From Roseburia lenta (GTDB lineage Bacteria; Bacillota; Clostridia; Lachnospirales; Lachnospiraceae), in assembly GCF_014287435.1 (NCBI RefSeq), contig NZ_JACOPG010000004.1, positions 1-64,000 of the forward strand: 64,000 bases of DNA, read 5' to 3'. A model generated the notes under the pieces. The model saw only the letters and a list, made by a program, of their open reading frames with translations, did not search any database and was not told the origin of the DNA. Below are positions 51,254 to 60,562 of this stretch, piece by piece. Position numbers and translations under genes: made by a program. Position 1 is the first letter of the stretch; each line of letters starts with the position of its first letter.

Positions 51254-52417
51254 ATGTTTTCATATCATTGCCTGAATCCGATCGCCGAGGTGGGATTGGA
51301 TCAGTTTTCAACAGATTATAAAAAGGTGGAGGCAGCGGTGACTGCCGATGCTATCTTAGTCAGAAGTGCAGCCATGCACGATATGGAGTTTGGCAGAAAT
51401 TTGCAGGCAATCGCAAGAGCGGGGGCTGGTGTCAACAACATTCCGCTGGAGCGCTGCGCCAAGGAAGGTATCGTCGTATTTAACACACCCGGTGCAAATG
51501 CCAATGGTGTCAAGGAACTTGTTTTCGCCGGTATGCTTTTGGCATCCCGCGATATTGTCGGCGGTATTGAATGGGTCAAATCCCAGAGTGGCGAGACTGA
51601 TATCGCAAAGATGGCAGAAAAGCAGAAAAAGGCATATGCAGGTACGGAACTTGCAGGCAAGAAACTGGGTGTGATCGGTCTGGGCGCCATCGGTGTCAAG
51701 GTTGCCAATGCGGCAACCCATCTTGGCATGGATGTCTATGGATACGATCCATATATCTCTGTGCAGGCGGCTTGGAATCTGAGCCGTTCCGTAAAGCATA
51801 TCGATGCTGTGGAAGACATCTACAAGGAATGTGATTTTATCACCATCCATGTGCCGCTTCTGGATTCGACCAGACAGATGATCAATAAGTCTGCTATCCA
51901 GATGATGAAAAAGGATGTCATCATCTTAAACTTTGCAAGAGATCTGCTGGTGGATGAGCAGGCAGTTTTAGACGGTATTGCAGCAGGAAAGATCCGCAAG
52001 TATGTATCCGATTTCCCAAATCCGACGACAGCAGGTCAGGATGGCGTGATCGTCATCCCACATCTGGGGGCATCTACCGCCGAGGCAGAGGATAATTGTG
52101 CTATCATGGCAGTGCAGGAGATTTCCGATTACATGGAAAACGGTAATATCACACATTCCGTCAATTACCCGGATTGCCAGATGGGCATTTGCCAGACGGC
52201 AGGACGTATCGCACTTTTGCACTACAATCGTCAGGGCGTGATCGCACAGTACACGACCATTCTTGGCGATGCCAATATCAACGTTTCCGATATGACAAAC
52301 AAGACCAGAGGAGACTTTGCGTACGCACTTCTTGATATTGATGCGCCGGTGACACCGGAAGTTGTCGAGAAACTGGATGCGATCGAGGATATGATCCGTG
52401 TGCGCGTTGTAAAATAA
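51254..52417 (+). CDS. serA: D-3-phosphoglycerate dehydrogenase
   Basis: The 387-residue enzyme opens serine synthesis. The substrate domain has IARAGAGVNNIPLERCAKEGIVVFNTPGANANGVKELV, the NAD fold is LGVIGLGAIGVKVANAATHLGMDVYGYDPY, and the catalytic region has ILNFARDLLVDEQAVLDGI and VIPHLGASTAEAEDNCA. A C-terminal ACT domain (QYTTILGDANINVSDMTNKTRGDFAYALLDID) suggests serine feedback. The family's larger intervening domain is absent, as in short clostridial forms. Confidence 0.95.
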   Translation: MFSYHCLNPIAEVGLDQFSTDYKKVEAAVTADAILVRSAAMHDMEFGRNLQAIARAGAGVNNIPLERCAKEGIVVFNTPGANANGVKELVFAGMLLASRDIVGGIEWVKSQSGETDIAKMAEKQKKAYAGTELAGKKLGVIGLGAIGVKVANAATHLGMDVYGYDPYISVQAAWNLSRSVKHIDAVEDIYKECDFITIHVPLLDSTRQMINKSAIQMMKKDVIILNFARDLLVDEQAVLDGIAAGKIRKYVSDFPNPTTAGQDGVIVIPHLGASTAEAEDNCAIMAVQEISDYMENGNITHSVNYPDCQMGICQTAGRIALLHYNRQGVIAQYTTILGDANINVSDMTNKTRGDFAYALLDIDAPVTPEVVEKLDAIEDMIRVRVVK

Positions 52418-52453
52418 AGGTTCTGATCCTACATAGGTATAGAAAAAGAAAGC

Positions 52454-52483
52454 AGGAGAGCAGCATTTTTTTGTTGCTCTCCC
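52454..52483. terminator. Hairpin after serA
   Basis: GGAGAGCA (52455-52462) pairs with TGCTCTCC (52475-52482). The T-run lies in the loop, not after the stem, so its strength as a plus-strand terminator is doubtful. Confidence 0.4.
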
Positions 52484-52582
52484 TTGTGGTTTTAGCGAGA
52501 CTGTTGTAACATGGCAGAGGAAGTATTTTCAAAATACACAGATGAGAATTTATGATTTTTAACCAAAAGAAGGGGATACAAA

Positions 52583-53449
52583 ATGATTTTAATGTCACAG
52601 GTATTATCTGATAATCTGATTAAAAATTTGGACGAAGGCGTAATGAAAAGTTGGCTGCAATCGGTGCTTCCATCGGTACTGGGCTTTTTCTGGAGTGTGG
52701 TGCTGGCACTGCTTATCGCTTACATTGGTGGTAAGATCATCAATCTGGTGCGACGTATGTTCCAAAAGTCTTTGCGTCGCCGGGATGCAGAAGAGGGGGT
52801 TTGCCAGTTCGCAGATCAGGTGCTCAAATATTTCCTGTGGATCGTAATTATCGTGATTATTTTGGGCTTGTTTGGATTTACGGCATCCTCGCTTGCAGCC
52901 GCAGTGGCATCTTTGGGTGTGACGGCAGGTCTTGCTTTACAGGGAAGTTTGTCGAACTTTGCGGGTGGTCTTTTGATTCTCGTTTTGCATCCTTTCCGCG
53001 TGGGAGATTATATCATTGAAGATACACATAAGAATGAGGGAACGGTCATTGAGATCAGTGTATTTTATACAAAATTGCGCACAATTGATAATAAGATCAT
53101 TGTTATTCCAAACGGTACACTTGCCAATACGAGTCTAACCAATGCGACCAAGAGCGACCGCAGGCAGATGGATCTGGTCGTGCCGATTGGTTATGATGCC
53201 GACATCAAAAAGGCAAAGGATATCTTAATGGAACTGGTGGAGGCAGAAAATAGACGCCTGCCGGAGGATGTCAATGTCTTTGTCAAGGAATTGGGGGCAA
53301 GTTCCGTGGATCTGGGACTTCGTTTCTGGGTGCCGACCGATCAATACTGGCCGGTGCGCTGGCAGTTGTTGGAAGACATCAAGATCCGCTTTGACGCGGA
53401 GAAAATCTCCATTCCATTCCAGCAGGTCGATGTCAATATCAAGCAATAG
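52583..53449 (+). CDS. MscS-family small-conductance mechanosensitive channel
   Basis: The 288-residue protein has three helices. TM1 is at 27-50, TM2 at 83-103, and the pore helix is the Gly/Ala-rich LAAAVASLGVTAGLALQGSLSNFAGGLLILVLHPFRVGDYI. The beta domain (VIEISVFYTKLRTIDNKIIVIPNGTLANTSLTNATKSDRRQMDLVV) and a C-terminal alpha/beta domain follow. It opens under membrane tension to release solutes. ATG 52583 follows AGAAGGGGATA. Confidence 0.93.
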   Translation: MILMSQVLSDNLIKNLDEGVMKSWLQSVLPSVLGFFWSVVLALLIAYIGGKIINLVRRMFQKSLRRRDAEEGVCQFADQVLKYFLWIVIIVIILGLFGFTASSLAAAVASLGVTAGLALQGSLSNFAGGLLILVLHPFRVGDYIIEDTHKNEGTVIEISVFYTKLRTIDNKIIVIPNGTLANTSLTNATKSDRRQMDLVVPIGYDADIKKAKDILMELVEAENRRLPEDVNVFVKELGASSVDLGLRFWVPTDQYWPVRWQLLEDIKIRFDAEKISIPFQQVDVNIKQ

Positions 53450-53499
53450 AGGTGGAATTTCCACACAAGATAGAAAAAGAGTATGGGAGGAAGACAAAT

Positions 53500-56403
53500 A
53501 TGCATAATGCGTATGAGTTGATCAAAGAAGAAAATCTGGGGGACTTAAATTCCAAGGGCTATGTGCTGCGTCACAAGAAAAGTGGGGCACATATCAGTTT
53601 GATTGAGAATGATGATGACAATAAGGTGTTCTACATTGCTTTTCGCACACCGCCAAAGGACTCTACCGGTGTAGCGCATATCATTGAACATACCGTGCTT
53701 TGCGGTTCTGACAAATATCCGCTCAAGGATCCTTTTGTAGAACTTGTCAAAGGTTCCATGAACACCTTTTTGAACGCCATGACTTACCCGGATAAGACCG
53801 TTTATCCGGTGGCAAGTTGCAACGATCAGGATTTTAAAAACCTGATGGATGTTTATATGGATGCTGTTTTTCATCCAAACATCTACCATGACCCGGAGAT
53901 CTTTATGCAGGAGGGCTGGCATTATGAACTGGAAAGCCGAGAGGACGACCTGACCATCAATGGTGTTGTTTATAATGAAATGAAGGGGGCTTTTTCTTCC
54001 CCGGATGATGTGGTTAATCGCGAGATCTTAAATTCTTTGTTCCCGGATAATACCTACAGTGTGGAGTCGGGTGGAGATCCAAAGGTCATACCGGAACTGA
54101 CCTACGAAGATTTTCTGGGATTTCATAAGAAATATTACCATCCATGCAATTCTTATATCTATCTGTATGGAAATATGGATATGGATGAGCGGCTGGATTA
54201 TCTGGATCGTGAATATCTGTCGAAGTACGACAAGATCGAAGTGGATTCTGAGATCAAGAAGCAGGAACCTTTTACCCGCCCACGCGCGGTAGATAAGACT
54301 TATCCGATTTCTTCAGCAGAGGATGAAAGAGACGCAACCTATTTGGCATACACCTTTGTTATCAGTGATGCGCTGGATCAGGAATTATACCAGGCATTTG
54401 ACGTTTTGGAGTATGCGCTTTTCAGTTCTCCGGGTGCGCCGGTGCGTACAGCACTTTTGGAAAAGGGGATCGGAAAAGATATCATCGGTTCTTTTGATAC
54501 CGGTATGCTGCAGCCTATGTTTTCTGTTATGGCGCGCGGTGCCAACCCGGAAGATAAGCAGGCTTTTGTCGATGCCATTCAGGAAGTTTTATTGCATCAG
54601 GTAGTCGATGGTATTGATAAAAAGGCACTCCTCGCAGGTATCAATGCGTCACAGTTCCAGTTCCGCGAGGCAGACTTTGGCAGTTTCCCTAAGGGACTGA
54701 TCTTTGGCTTGCAGTGCATGGATAGTTGGCTGTATGACGAGGATCAGCCGTTTGTCCATATGCATGGTATCGATGTCTTAGACGGACTTCGCAAAAAGGT
54801 GGATACCGGTTATTTTGAGAAATTGATCGAAACCTATCTGCTTGCCAATACCCATGCATCTGTTCTTATGGTTGAGCCAAAGAAGGGGCTGACCACAGAG
54901 GCAGAAGAAGAGTTAAAAAAGGAACTGGCAGAATATAAGGCAAGCCTTTCAGATGAGGCACTGGATGCTTTGGTCGAGCAGACCAAGACCTTAAAAGAAC
55001 ATCAGCAGGAACCGTCCTCCAAGGAGGCTCTCGAGTGTCTGCCGATGTTAAAGAGAAGTGATCTGAAAAGGGAAGCACGTCCGCTTGATCTGATCGAAAA
55101 AGAAGTTGACGGTATCAAAGTCCTGCATCACAAAGTCTTTAGCAATGGCATCCATTATCTGAATCTGGTCTTTGATGTGACAGGTATTGGGCAGGAGGAT
55201 TGGAAGTATCTGTCTCTTTTGAGCCGTATGCTCGGACTTGTGGATACCGAGAATTATTCTTATGCAGACCTTGCCAATGCAGTCAATATCTACACCGGTG
55301 GCATTGGGGCATCCTTGAATGTCTATGATCCGGCGGAGGGTAAGACCCACTTTATGTGTGAAGTGCGTGCCAAGTTCTTATATGGCGAGGTAGAAAATGC
55401 CATCAATCTTATCGAGGAGATCATTTTACATTCTGACTTTTCGGATGAAAATCGTATCCGCGAACTGGTGGCTGCCCAGCGTTCCCGTCTGGAAATGCGT
55501 ATGAGCAGTGCAGGTAATGTACTTGCCGCAGGGCGCGCTATGTCATGCTTCTCCGTGCCGGCACTCATCACGGATTCCATCAGTGGTATTGCCTATTATC
55601 AGTTTGTCAAGGATCTGGACGAACATTACGAGGAAAAGAAAGACGAGATCCGCAGCAAGTGTCAGGAACTGGTAAAGAAAGTCTTTACCAGGGATCATCT
55701 TTTGGTAAGTTCTACCGGAGACGATCAGGCATTTACCCAGGTAGAGACCTATCTGCCGGGCATTGCAGAGCATCTCTTTGCAGGCGGTAAAAAGGAAGCG
55801 GCACAGGAGATCAGACTGACTCGCAAAAAAGAGGGATTCAAGGATGCCTCTCAGGTGCAGTATGTATGCCGTGCCGGTAATTTTACCAAGGATGGCTATG
55901 AGTTTAACGGCGCACTCAATATTCTGCGCGTTGCCCTTTCCTATGACTATTTCTGGATCAATGTCCGTGTCAAGGGCGGCGCCTATGGCTGCCGCAGTGC
56001 CTTTGGAATGAATGGGGATACCTATTTTGTATCTTATCGTGATCCAAATCTGGAAAAGACCAATGAGATCTTTGCGCACACGGCAGACTATGTCCGAGAT
56101 TTTGATGTGGATGAACGAGATATGACTAAATATATCATTGGTACGATCAGTGAGATGGATACGCCGCTGACACCGGCACAGCGCGGCACGAGAGCCCTGT
56201 CCTGCTATCTAAGGGATGTGACTTTTGCAGACTTGCAGCGCAACCGTGACCAGGTCTTGAATGCCACAGTAGAGGATATCCGTGCGCTGGCACCGCTGGT
56301 ACAGGCAACCATGGATCAGGATTATTTCTGTGTTGTCGGAAACGAGGATACGCTGACGGCAGCCGCAGATATGTTTGACGAGTTATACAATTTATACGAA
56401 TAA
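53500..56403 (+). CDS. M16C-family zinc metallopeptidase (presequence-protease type)
   Basis: The 967-residue protein has the inverted zinc motif HxxEH at H60, E63 and H64 (GVAHIIEHTVLCGSDKYP) with the distal glutamate in VVYNEMKGAFSSPDDVV. The second half carries the inactive homologous domains (LSRMLGLVDTENYSYADLANAVNIYTGGI; NVRVKGGAYGCRSAF). M16C enzymes enclose and degrade peptides of up to about 60 residues. No signal peptide, so a cytoplasmic peptide-clearing role is likely. ATG 53500 has GGGAGGAAG upstream. Confidence 0.93.
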   Translation: MHNAYELIKEENLGDLNSKGYVLRHKKSGAHISLIENDDDNKVFYIAFRTPPKDSTGVAHIIEHTVLCGSDKYPLKDPFVELVKGSMNTFLNAMTYPDKTVYPVASCNDQDFKNLMDVYMDAVFHPNIYHDPEIFMQEGWHYELESREDDLTINGVVYNEMKGAFSSPDDVVNREILNSLFPDNTYSVESGGDPKVIPELTYEDFLGFHKKYYHPCNSYIYLYGNMDMDERLDYLDREYLSKYDKIEVDSEIKKQEPFTRPRAVDKTYPISSAEDERDATYLAYTFVISDALDQELYQAFDVLEYALFSSPGAPVRTALLEKGIGKDIIGSFDTGMLQPMFSVMARGANPEDKQAFVDAIQEVLLHQVVDGIDKKALLAGINASQFQFREADFGSFPKGLIFGLQCMDSWLYDEDQPFVHMHGIDVLDGLRKKVDTGYFEKLIETYLLANTHASVLMVEPKKGLTTEAEEELKKELAEYKASLSDEALDALVEQTKTLKEHQQEPSSKEALECLPMLKRSDLKREARPLDLIEKEVDGIKVLHHKVFSNGIHYLNLVFDVTGIGQEDWKYLSLLSRMLGLVDTENYSYADLANAVNIYTGGIGASLNVYDPAEGKTHFMCEVRAKFLYGEVENAINLIEEIILHSDFSDENRIRELVAAQRSRLEMRMSSAGNVLAAGRAMSCFSVPALITDSISGIAYYQFVKDLDEHYEEKKDEIRSKCQELVKKVFTRDHLLVSSTGDDQAFTQVETYLPGIAEHLFAGGKKEAAQEIRLTRKKEGFKDASQVQYVCRAGNFTKDGYEFNGALNILRVALSYDYFWINVRVKGGAYGCRSAFGMNGDTYFVSYRDPNLEKTNEIFAHTADYVRDFDVDERDMTKYIIGTISEMDTPLTPAQRGTRALSCYLRDVTFADLQRNRDQVLNATVEDIRALAPLVQATMDQDYFCVVGNEDTLTAAADMFDELYNLYE

Positions 56404-56419
56404 GAGTAAGGAGCATTAC

Positions 56420-57331
56420 ATGCAAGATAATTTTAAATCAGGTTTTGTCACCATTATCGGACGACCAAATGTTGGAAAGTCTACCCTTATGAACCATTTG
56501 ATCGGACAGAAGATTGCGATCACTTCCAACAAGCCGCAGACGACCCGCAACCGCATCCAGACGGTTTATACGGATCCGGAACTGGGGCAGATTGTATTCT
56601 TAGATACGCCGGGCATCCATCAGGCATCCAATAAACTTGGCGAATATATGGTCAGCGTGGCAGAACACACGATGCAGGATGTGGATGTGATTCTCTGGCT
56701 GGTGGAGCCGTCTGATTATATCGGTGGCGGCGACAGACATATCGTAGAGCAGTTGCAAAAGACCAAAACCCCGGTTATCCTTGTGATCAACAAGATTGAC
56801 ACGGTAGACCATGATGCGGTCTTTGGCGTGATCGAGGCTTATCGCAAACTATATGATTTTGCTGAGATCGTGCCGCTTTCTGCCTTACGCGGAAAGAATT
56901 GCAATGTCCTTTTAGACCAGATCTTTAAGTATCTGCCTTACGGACCGGCATATTATGATGAGGACGTGGTAACAGACCAGCCTCAGCGTCAGATTGTAGC
57001 TGAGATCATCCGTGAGAAGGCGCTCCATGCACTTTCCGAGGAGGTGCCACACGGTATCGCGGTTTCCATCGATCAGATGAAATGGCGTTCGGGCAAGCAG
57101 GGCATGTATGACATTGACGCAACCATCATATGTGAAAAAGACTCACACAAGGGCATCATCATCGGCAAAGGTGGTGCCATGTTAAAAAAGATCGGAAGCA
57201 ATGCCAGATACGAGTGTGAAAAAATGCTGGATGCCAAGGTCAATCTCAAACTCTGGGTCAAGGTCAAGAAAGACTGGCGCGACAGTGATTATCTGATCAA
57301 AAATTTTGGTTATCGTAAGGACGAGATCTAA
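56420..57331 (+). CDS. era: GTPase Era
   Basis: The 303-residue GTPase has G1 GRPNVGKST, G2 within NKPQTTRNRI, G3 DTPGIHQ, G4 NKID and a C-terminal KH domain (IDATIICEKDSHKGIIIGKGGAMLKKIG). It acts in 30S ribosome maturation. ATG 56420 is preceded by AAGGAG; the frame to 56375 overlaps the peptidase end. It is followed by recO, a common order in Firmicutes. Confidence 0.97.
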   Translation: MQDNFKSGFVTIIGRPNVGKSTLMNHLIGQKIAITSNKPQTTRNRIQTVYTDPELGQIVFLDTPGIHQASNKLGEYMVSVAEHTMQDVDVILWLVEPSDYIGGGDRHIVEQLQKTKTPVILVINKIDTVDHDAVFGVIEAYRKLYDFAEIVPLSALRGKNCNVLLDQIFKYLPYGPAYYDEDVVTDQPQRQIVAEIIREKALHALSEEVPHGIAVSIDQMKWRSGKQGMYDIDATIICEKDSHKGIIIGKGGAMLKKIGSNARYECEKMLDAKVNLKLWVKVKKDWRDSDYLIKNFGYRKDEI

Positions 57332-57409
57332 TTCCATTTTTTATCTGGTATATCTTCTTTTTTGCTGGAGAATCTAAAGAATAGAGAAGCGAAAAAGAGG
57401 TGTGCGTCT

Positions 57410-57610
57410 ATGGATGAATGGTGGGAGAGATTTACGGCAAGCGGCAAGGTAAGTGACTACCTTGCTTATTGTAAAATGGCGGAGGAAGAGTCCCATGGGA
57501 TTCAATATTGTTCTGACAGGGATGGTTCTTTCGGCGATTCCTGTGGGAGAGTACGACAAGAGAATAACGATACTTACCAGGGAGCGCGGCAAGATCACGG
57601 CTTTTGCTAA
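57410..57610 (+). CDS. YqzL-like small protein, overlapping recO
   Basis: The 66-residue frame starts MDEWWERFTASGKVSDYLAYCKMAEE, resembling the YqzL-type peptides (W-x-x-F-x-x-T/S-G-x-V-x-x-Y-L-x-Y) often found between era and recO. AAGAGG lies about ten bases upstream. After residue 30 the frame runs 116 bases into recO and the sequence loses family character, so only the N-terminal half may be under selection. Confidence 0.55.
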   Translation: MDEWWERFTASGKVSDYLAYCKMAEEESHGIQYCSDRDGSFGDSCGRVRQENNDTYQGARQDHGFC

Positions 57611-58223
57611 AGGGGCACGTCGTTCCGGTAACCAACTTTTGGCGGCAGCCAATCCTTTTGCCTTTGGTCAGTTTGAGGTCTACCAGGGCAAGAGTACATA
57701 TACCGCGGTGCGTGCGGACATCAAGAATTATTTCCGGGAACTGGCAGAAGATTTTGATATGGTCTGCTATGGTTACTATTTTCTGGAGATGGCGGAATAC
57801 TATGCACAGGAAAATGCAGATGAAGTAGAACGCTTACGGCTTTTGTACCAGACACTTCGGGCGCTTGAGAGCCGTAAGTTTTCTTTTGCGCTGATCCGGG
57901 GCATCTACGAGTTAAAGACCTGGACGATCAATGGGGAATATCCTAATGTCTTTGAGTGCTTATCCTGTGGTAGCAAAGAGCATCTGGACTTCTTTTCCAT
58001 GCGGCTGCGGGGCTGTGTCTGTGCGTCCTGCCAGGGCAAGACCGGTGGCAATCCGATAGACGGATCGACCCTTTATGCCATGCAGTATATCATTTCCACT
58101 TCTGTGGAAAAATTATACACCTTCCGTCTGACACCGGCGGTGGAGGCAGAGTTTCTGAATTTACTGCAATCCTACCGGAATCATTATGTGGGACATAAGT
58201 TTAAGAGCGAGGACTTTATCTGA
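57495..58223 (+). CDS. recO: DNA repair protein RecO
   Basis: The 242-residue protein has the N-terminal OB fold (LTGMVLSAIPVGEYDKRITILTRERGKITAFAKGARRSGNQL) and the helical domain. The zinc knuckle is ECLSCGSKEHLDFFSMRLRGCVCASC. It loads RecA with RecR during recombinational repair. ATG 57495 follows GGAGGAAG; an upstream ATG at 57453 lacks a ribosome site. The hairpin directly after the stop probably ends the unit. Confidence 0.93.
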   Translation: MGFNIVLTGMVLSAIPVGEYDKRITILTRERGKITAFAKGARRSGNQLLAAANPFAFGQFEVYQGKSTYTAVRADIKNYFRELAEDFDMVCYGYYFLEMAEYYAQENADEVERLRLLYQTLRALESRKFSFALIRGIYELKTWTINGEYPNVFECLSCGSKEHLDFFSMRLRGCVCASCQGKTGGNPIDGSTLYAMQYIISTSVEKLYTFRLTPAVEAEFLNLLQSYRNHYVGHKFKSEDFI

Positions 58224-58245
58224 GCCACAGGGACGTTCCTGTGGC
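58224..58245. terminator. Perfect hairpin abutting the recO stop
   Basis: GCCACAGG and CCTGTGGC form an 8-bp stem around GACGTT. GGGACGTTCCT is shared with the element at 21009 after the surface-protein genes. No T-run follows. Confidence 0.5.
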
Positions 58246-58326
58246 ACAAGGCGGTTGAAAAAATAATTGTGTCATAGTATAATAGTGCAGATTGTTAAGT
58301 GCTTCAAATAGGAGGACCATTGATAC

Positions 58327-59040
58327 ATGGAAAATAAGAAAAAGCATTCTGCCAAGGCAGCACAAAATGCGAGAGAAAATAAGATAAAGGCGAGAAACCA
58401 AAAGATCGTCCAGCACAGGATCGCGATCCTGATCGCCGTCATTATCCTTGTGATCGCTGCGATCGTTGCGGTTGTCAAGTTTAGCGGATGGTTTGATAAG
58501 ATACCGGATCAAAGTACCCTTACGATCTCAGATGACGGCAAGGTGATCTGTGAAGAATTGACAGACTTTGCGGAGGATTACTCCCGAAGTGAGTTAAAGA
58601 CTTACATGAAGGAAGAGATCAAAGAATACAACGATACCAAAGGCAAAGACAGCGTCAAATTAGACAAAATAAAGTTTTACAGTGACCTTGCCCATGCCAA
58701 GACTACCTATGCGTCTGCAGAGGATTACAGCAAGTTTACCGGCTATGGACTTTATACCGGTACGATCAAGTCGGCAGTCAAGCAGGGCTTTGATTTCTCA
58801 GATGCTTTTGTCAGTGTTACGGACGGAGAAAAGGGGACATCGGTTGATACTTTAGACATTACTTCCCAAAAGAAGTTAAAGGTGGCCATCATCAAAGAGA
58901 ATATCAATGTCACGGTAGACGGCACCATCCTTTATGTTTCCGATGCCTGCACGACCATGGTGGATAAGAGTACCGTCTCAATCGAACAGCCGGATGGCAA
59001 TGCAGATGCTACACAGTTGACCTATATTATTTATAAGTAG
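58327..59040 (+). CDS. Lachnospiraceae-type single-span membrane protein of unknown function
   Basis: The 237-residue protein has a highly basic N-terminus (MENKKKHSAKAAQNARENKIK), one helix (IAILIAVIILVIAAIVAVV, about 32-50) and an extracytoplasmic domain with strand-forming segments (STLTISDDGKVICEELTDF; KLKVAIIKENINVTVDGTILYV). I know no function for it. AGGAGG is upstream. It lies between recO and glyS, where it may be part of a conserved block. Confidence 0.75.
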   Translation: MENKKKHSAKAAQNARENKIKARNQKIVQHRIAILIAVIILVIAAIVAVVKFSGWFDKIPDQSTLTISDDGKVICEELTDFAEDYSRSELKTYMKEEIKEYNDTKGKDSVKLDKIKFYSDLAHAKTTYASAEDYSKFTGYGLYTGTIKSAVKQGFDFSDAFVSVTDGEKGTSVDTLDITSQKKLKVAIIKENINVTVDGTILYVSDACTTMVDKSTVSIEQPDGNADATQLTYIIYK

Positions 59041-59045
59041 AGTGT

Positions 59046-59065
59046 TATACAGGAGATTGCCTGTA
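59046..59065 (+). other. Small hairpin in the glyS leader
   Basis: TACAGG and CCTGTA flank AGATTG. The 57-base leader is far too short for a T-box. Confidence 0.4.
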
Positions 59066-59097
59066 CACAATAGAACAAGAAATGAGAGGATCAGATT

Positions 59098-60495
59098 ATG
59101 GAAAAGACAATGGACAAGATTGTTGCTTTATGTAAAGCAAGAGGATTTGTATATCCGGGTTCTGAGATCTATGGAGGTCTTGCGAACAGTTGGGATTACG
59201 GAAATCTTGGTGTGGAACTGAAGAACAATATCAAAAAGGCATGGTGGCAGAAGTTCGTACAGGAGAGCCCATACAACGTAGGTATCGACAGTGCGATTAT
59301 CATGAACCCACAGACATGGGTGGCTTCCGGTCATTTGGGCGGATTTTCTGATCCTTTGATGGATTGTAGAGAGTGTCATGAGCGTTTCCGCGCGGATAAG
59401 ATCATCGAAGATTTTGCGCAGGAAAATGATATTACCTTAGAGACATCCGTAGATGGATGGACCGCAGAAGAAATGATGGGATTTATCAAGGAACACAGTG
59501 TTCCATGTCCTACCTGCGGCAAGCATGATTTCACAGATATCCGTCAGTTTAACCTGATGTTCAAGTCTTTCATGGGCGTTACCGAAGATGCAAAGAATAC
59601 CGTTTATCTTCGTCCGGAGACAGCACAGGGTATTTTTGTAAACTTCAAAAATGTGCAGCGTACTTCCAGAAAGAAGTTACCGTTTGGTATCGGTCAGATC
59701 GGTAAGTCTTTCCGTAACGAGATCACACCGGGTAACTTTATCTTCCGTACCAGAGAGTTTGAGCAGATGGAACTTGAGTTCTTCTGCGAGCCGGGAACCG
59801 ATCTGGAATGGTTCCAGTATTGGAGAGGCTTCTGCCGCGACTGGTTACTTTCTCTTGGCATGAAAGAAGAAGAATTACGTCTGCGTGATCATGATCCTGC
59901 AGAACTTGCTTTCTACTCCAAAGGAACGACCGATATCGAGTTCTTATTCCCATTTGGATGGGGCGAACTTTGGGGTATCGCAGATCGTACCGATTATGAT
60001 CTGACCCAGCATCAGAATACATCCGGTCAGGATCTGACCTACTTTGATGATAGCAAGGGCGAGCGTTATATCCCTTATGTTATCGAACCTTCTCTTGGCG
60101 CAGACCGTGTACTTTTGGCATTCCTTTGCGCTGCTTATGATGAGGAGAATATCGGAACAGAAGAAAAGCCGGATATGCGTACGGTGCTTCATTTCCATCC
60201 GGCAATCGCACCGGTCAAGATTGGCGTGCTTCCACTTTCCAAGAAGTTAAATGAGGGCGCTGAGAGCGTATATGCCCAGTTGTCCAAGAAGTACAACTGT
60301 GAATTTGATGACAGAGGAAACATCGGTAAGCGTTATCGTCGTCAGGACGAGATCGGAACACCATTCTGTGTTACTTACGATTTCGATTCTGAGGAAGATG
60401 GAGCCGTTACTGTTCGTGACCGTGACACTATGGAGCAGGAGCGTATCAAGATCGAGGATCTGGATGCATACTTTGCAAAGAAATTTGAGTGGTAA
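59098..60495 (+). CDS. glyS: Glycyl-tRNA synthetase, single-chain class II type
   Basis: The 465-residue enzyme belongs to the alpha2 (eukaryote/Gram-positive) form, not the GlyQ/GlyS heterotetramer. Motif 1 region is [28 protein letters not shown], motif 2 [28 protein letters not shown], and motif 3 [18 protein letters not shown]. The C-terminal anticodon domain ([56 protein letters not shown]) is intact. GAGAGG precedes the ATG. Confidence 0.97.
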   Translation: MEKTMDKIVALCKARGFVYPGSEIYGGLANSWDYGNLGVELKNNIKKAWWQKFVQESPYNVGIDSAIIMNPQTWVASGHLGGFSDPLMDCRECHERFRADKIIEDFAQENDITLETSVDGWTAEEMMGFIKEHSVPCPTCGKHDFTDIRQFNLMFKSFMGVTEDAKNTVYLRPETAQGIFVNFKNVQRTSRKKLPFGIGQIGKSFRNEITPGNFIFRTREFEQMELEFFCEPGTDLEWFQYWRGFCRDWLLSLGMKEEELRLRDHDPAELAFYSKGTTDIEFLFPFGWGELWGIADRTDYDLTQHQNTSGQDLTYFDDSKGERYIPYVIEPSLGADRVLLAFLCAAYDEENIGTEEKPDMRTVLHFHPAIAPVKIGVLPLSKKLNEGAESVYAQLSKKYNCEFDDRGNIGKRYRRQDEIGTPFCVTYDFDSEEDGAVTVRDRDTMEQERIKIEDLDAYFAKKFEW

Positions 60496-60513
60496 TTTTA
60501 TCCATAAGAAAAC

Positions 60514-60546
60514 AAAAGGTCTTTCCCATAAGGGAGAGGCCTTTTT
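60514..60546 (+). terminator. Intrinsic terminator of glyS
   Basis: AAAAGGTCTTTCCC pairs with GGGAGAGGCCTTTT (wobbles), followed by T. It lies between the convergent glyS and AraC genes and could serve both. Confidence 0.85.
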
Positions 60547-60562
60547 CTGTGCTTGGGATATC

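Noticed and set aside
59041-59097. T-box leader of glyS
   Set aside because: The region is 57 bases and contains only a 6-bp hairpin.
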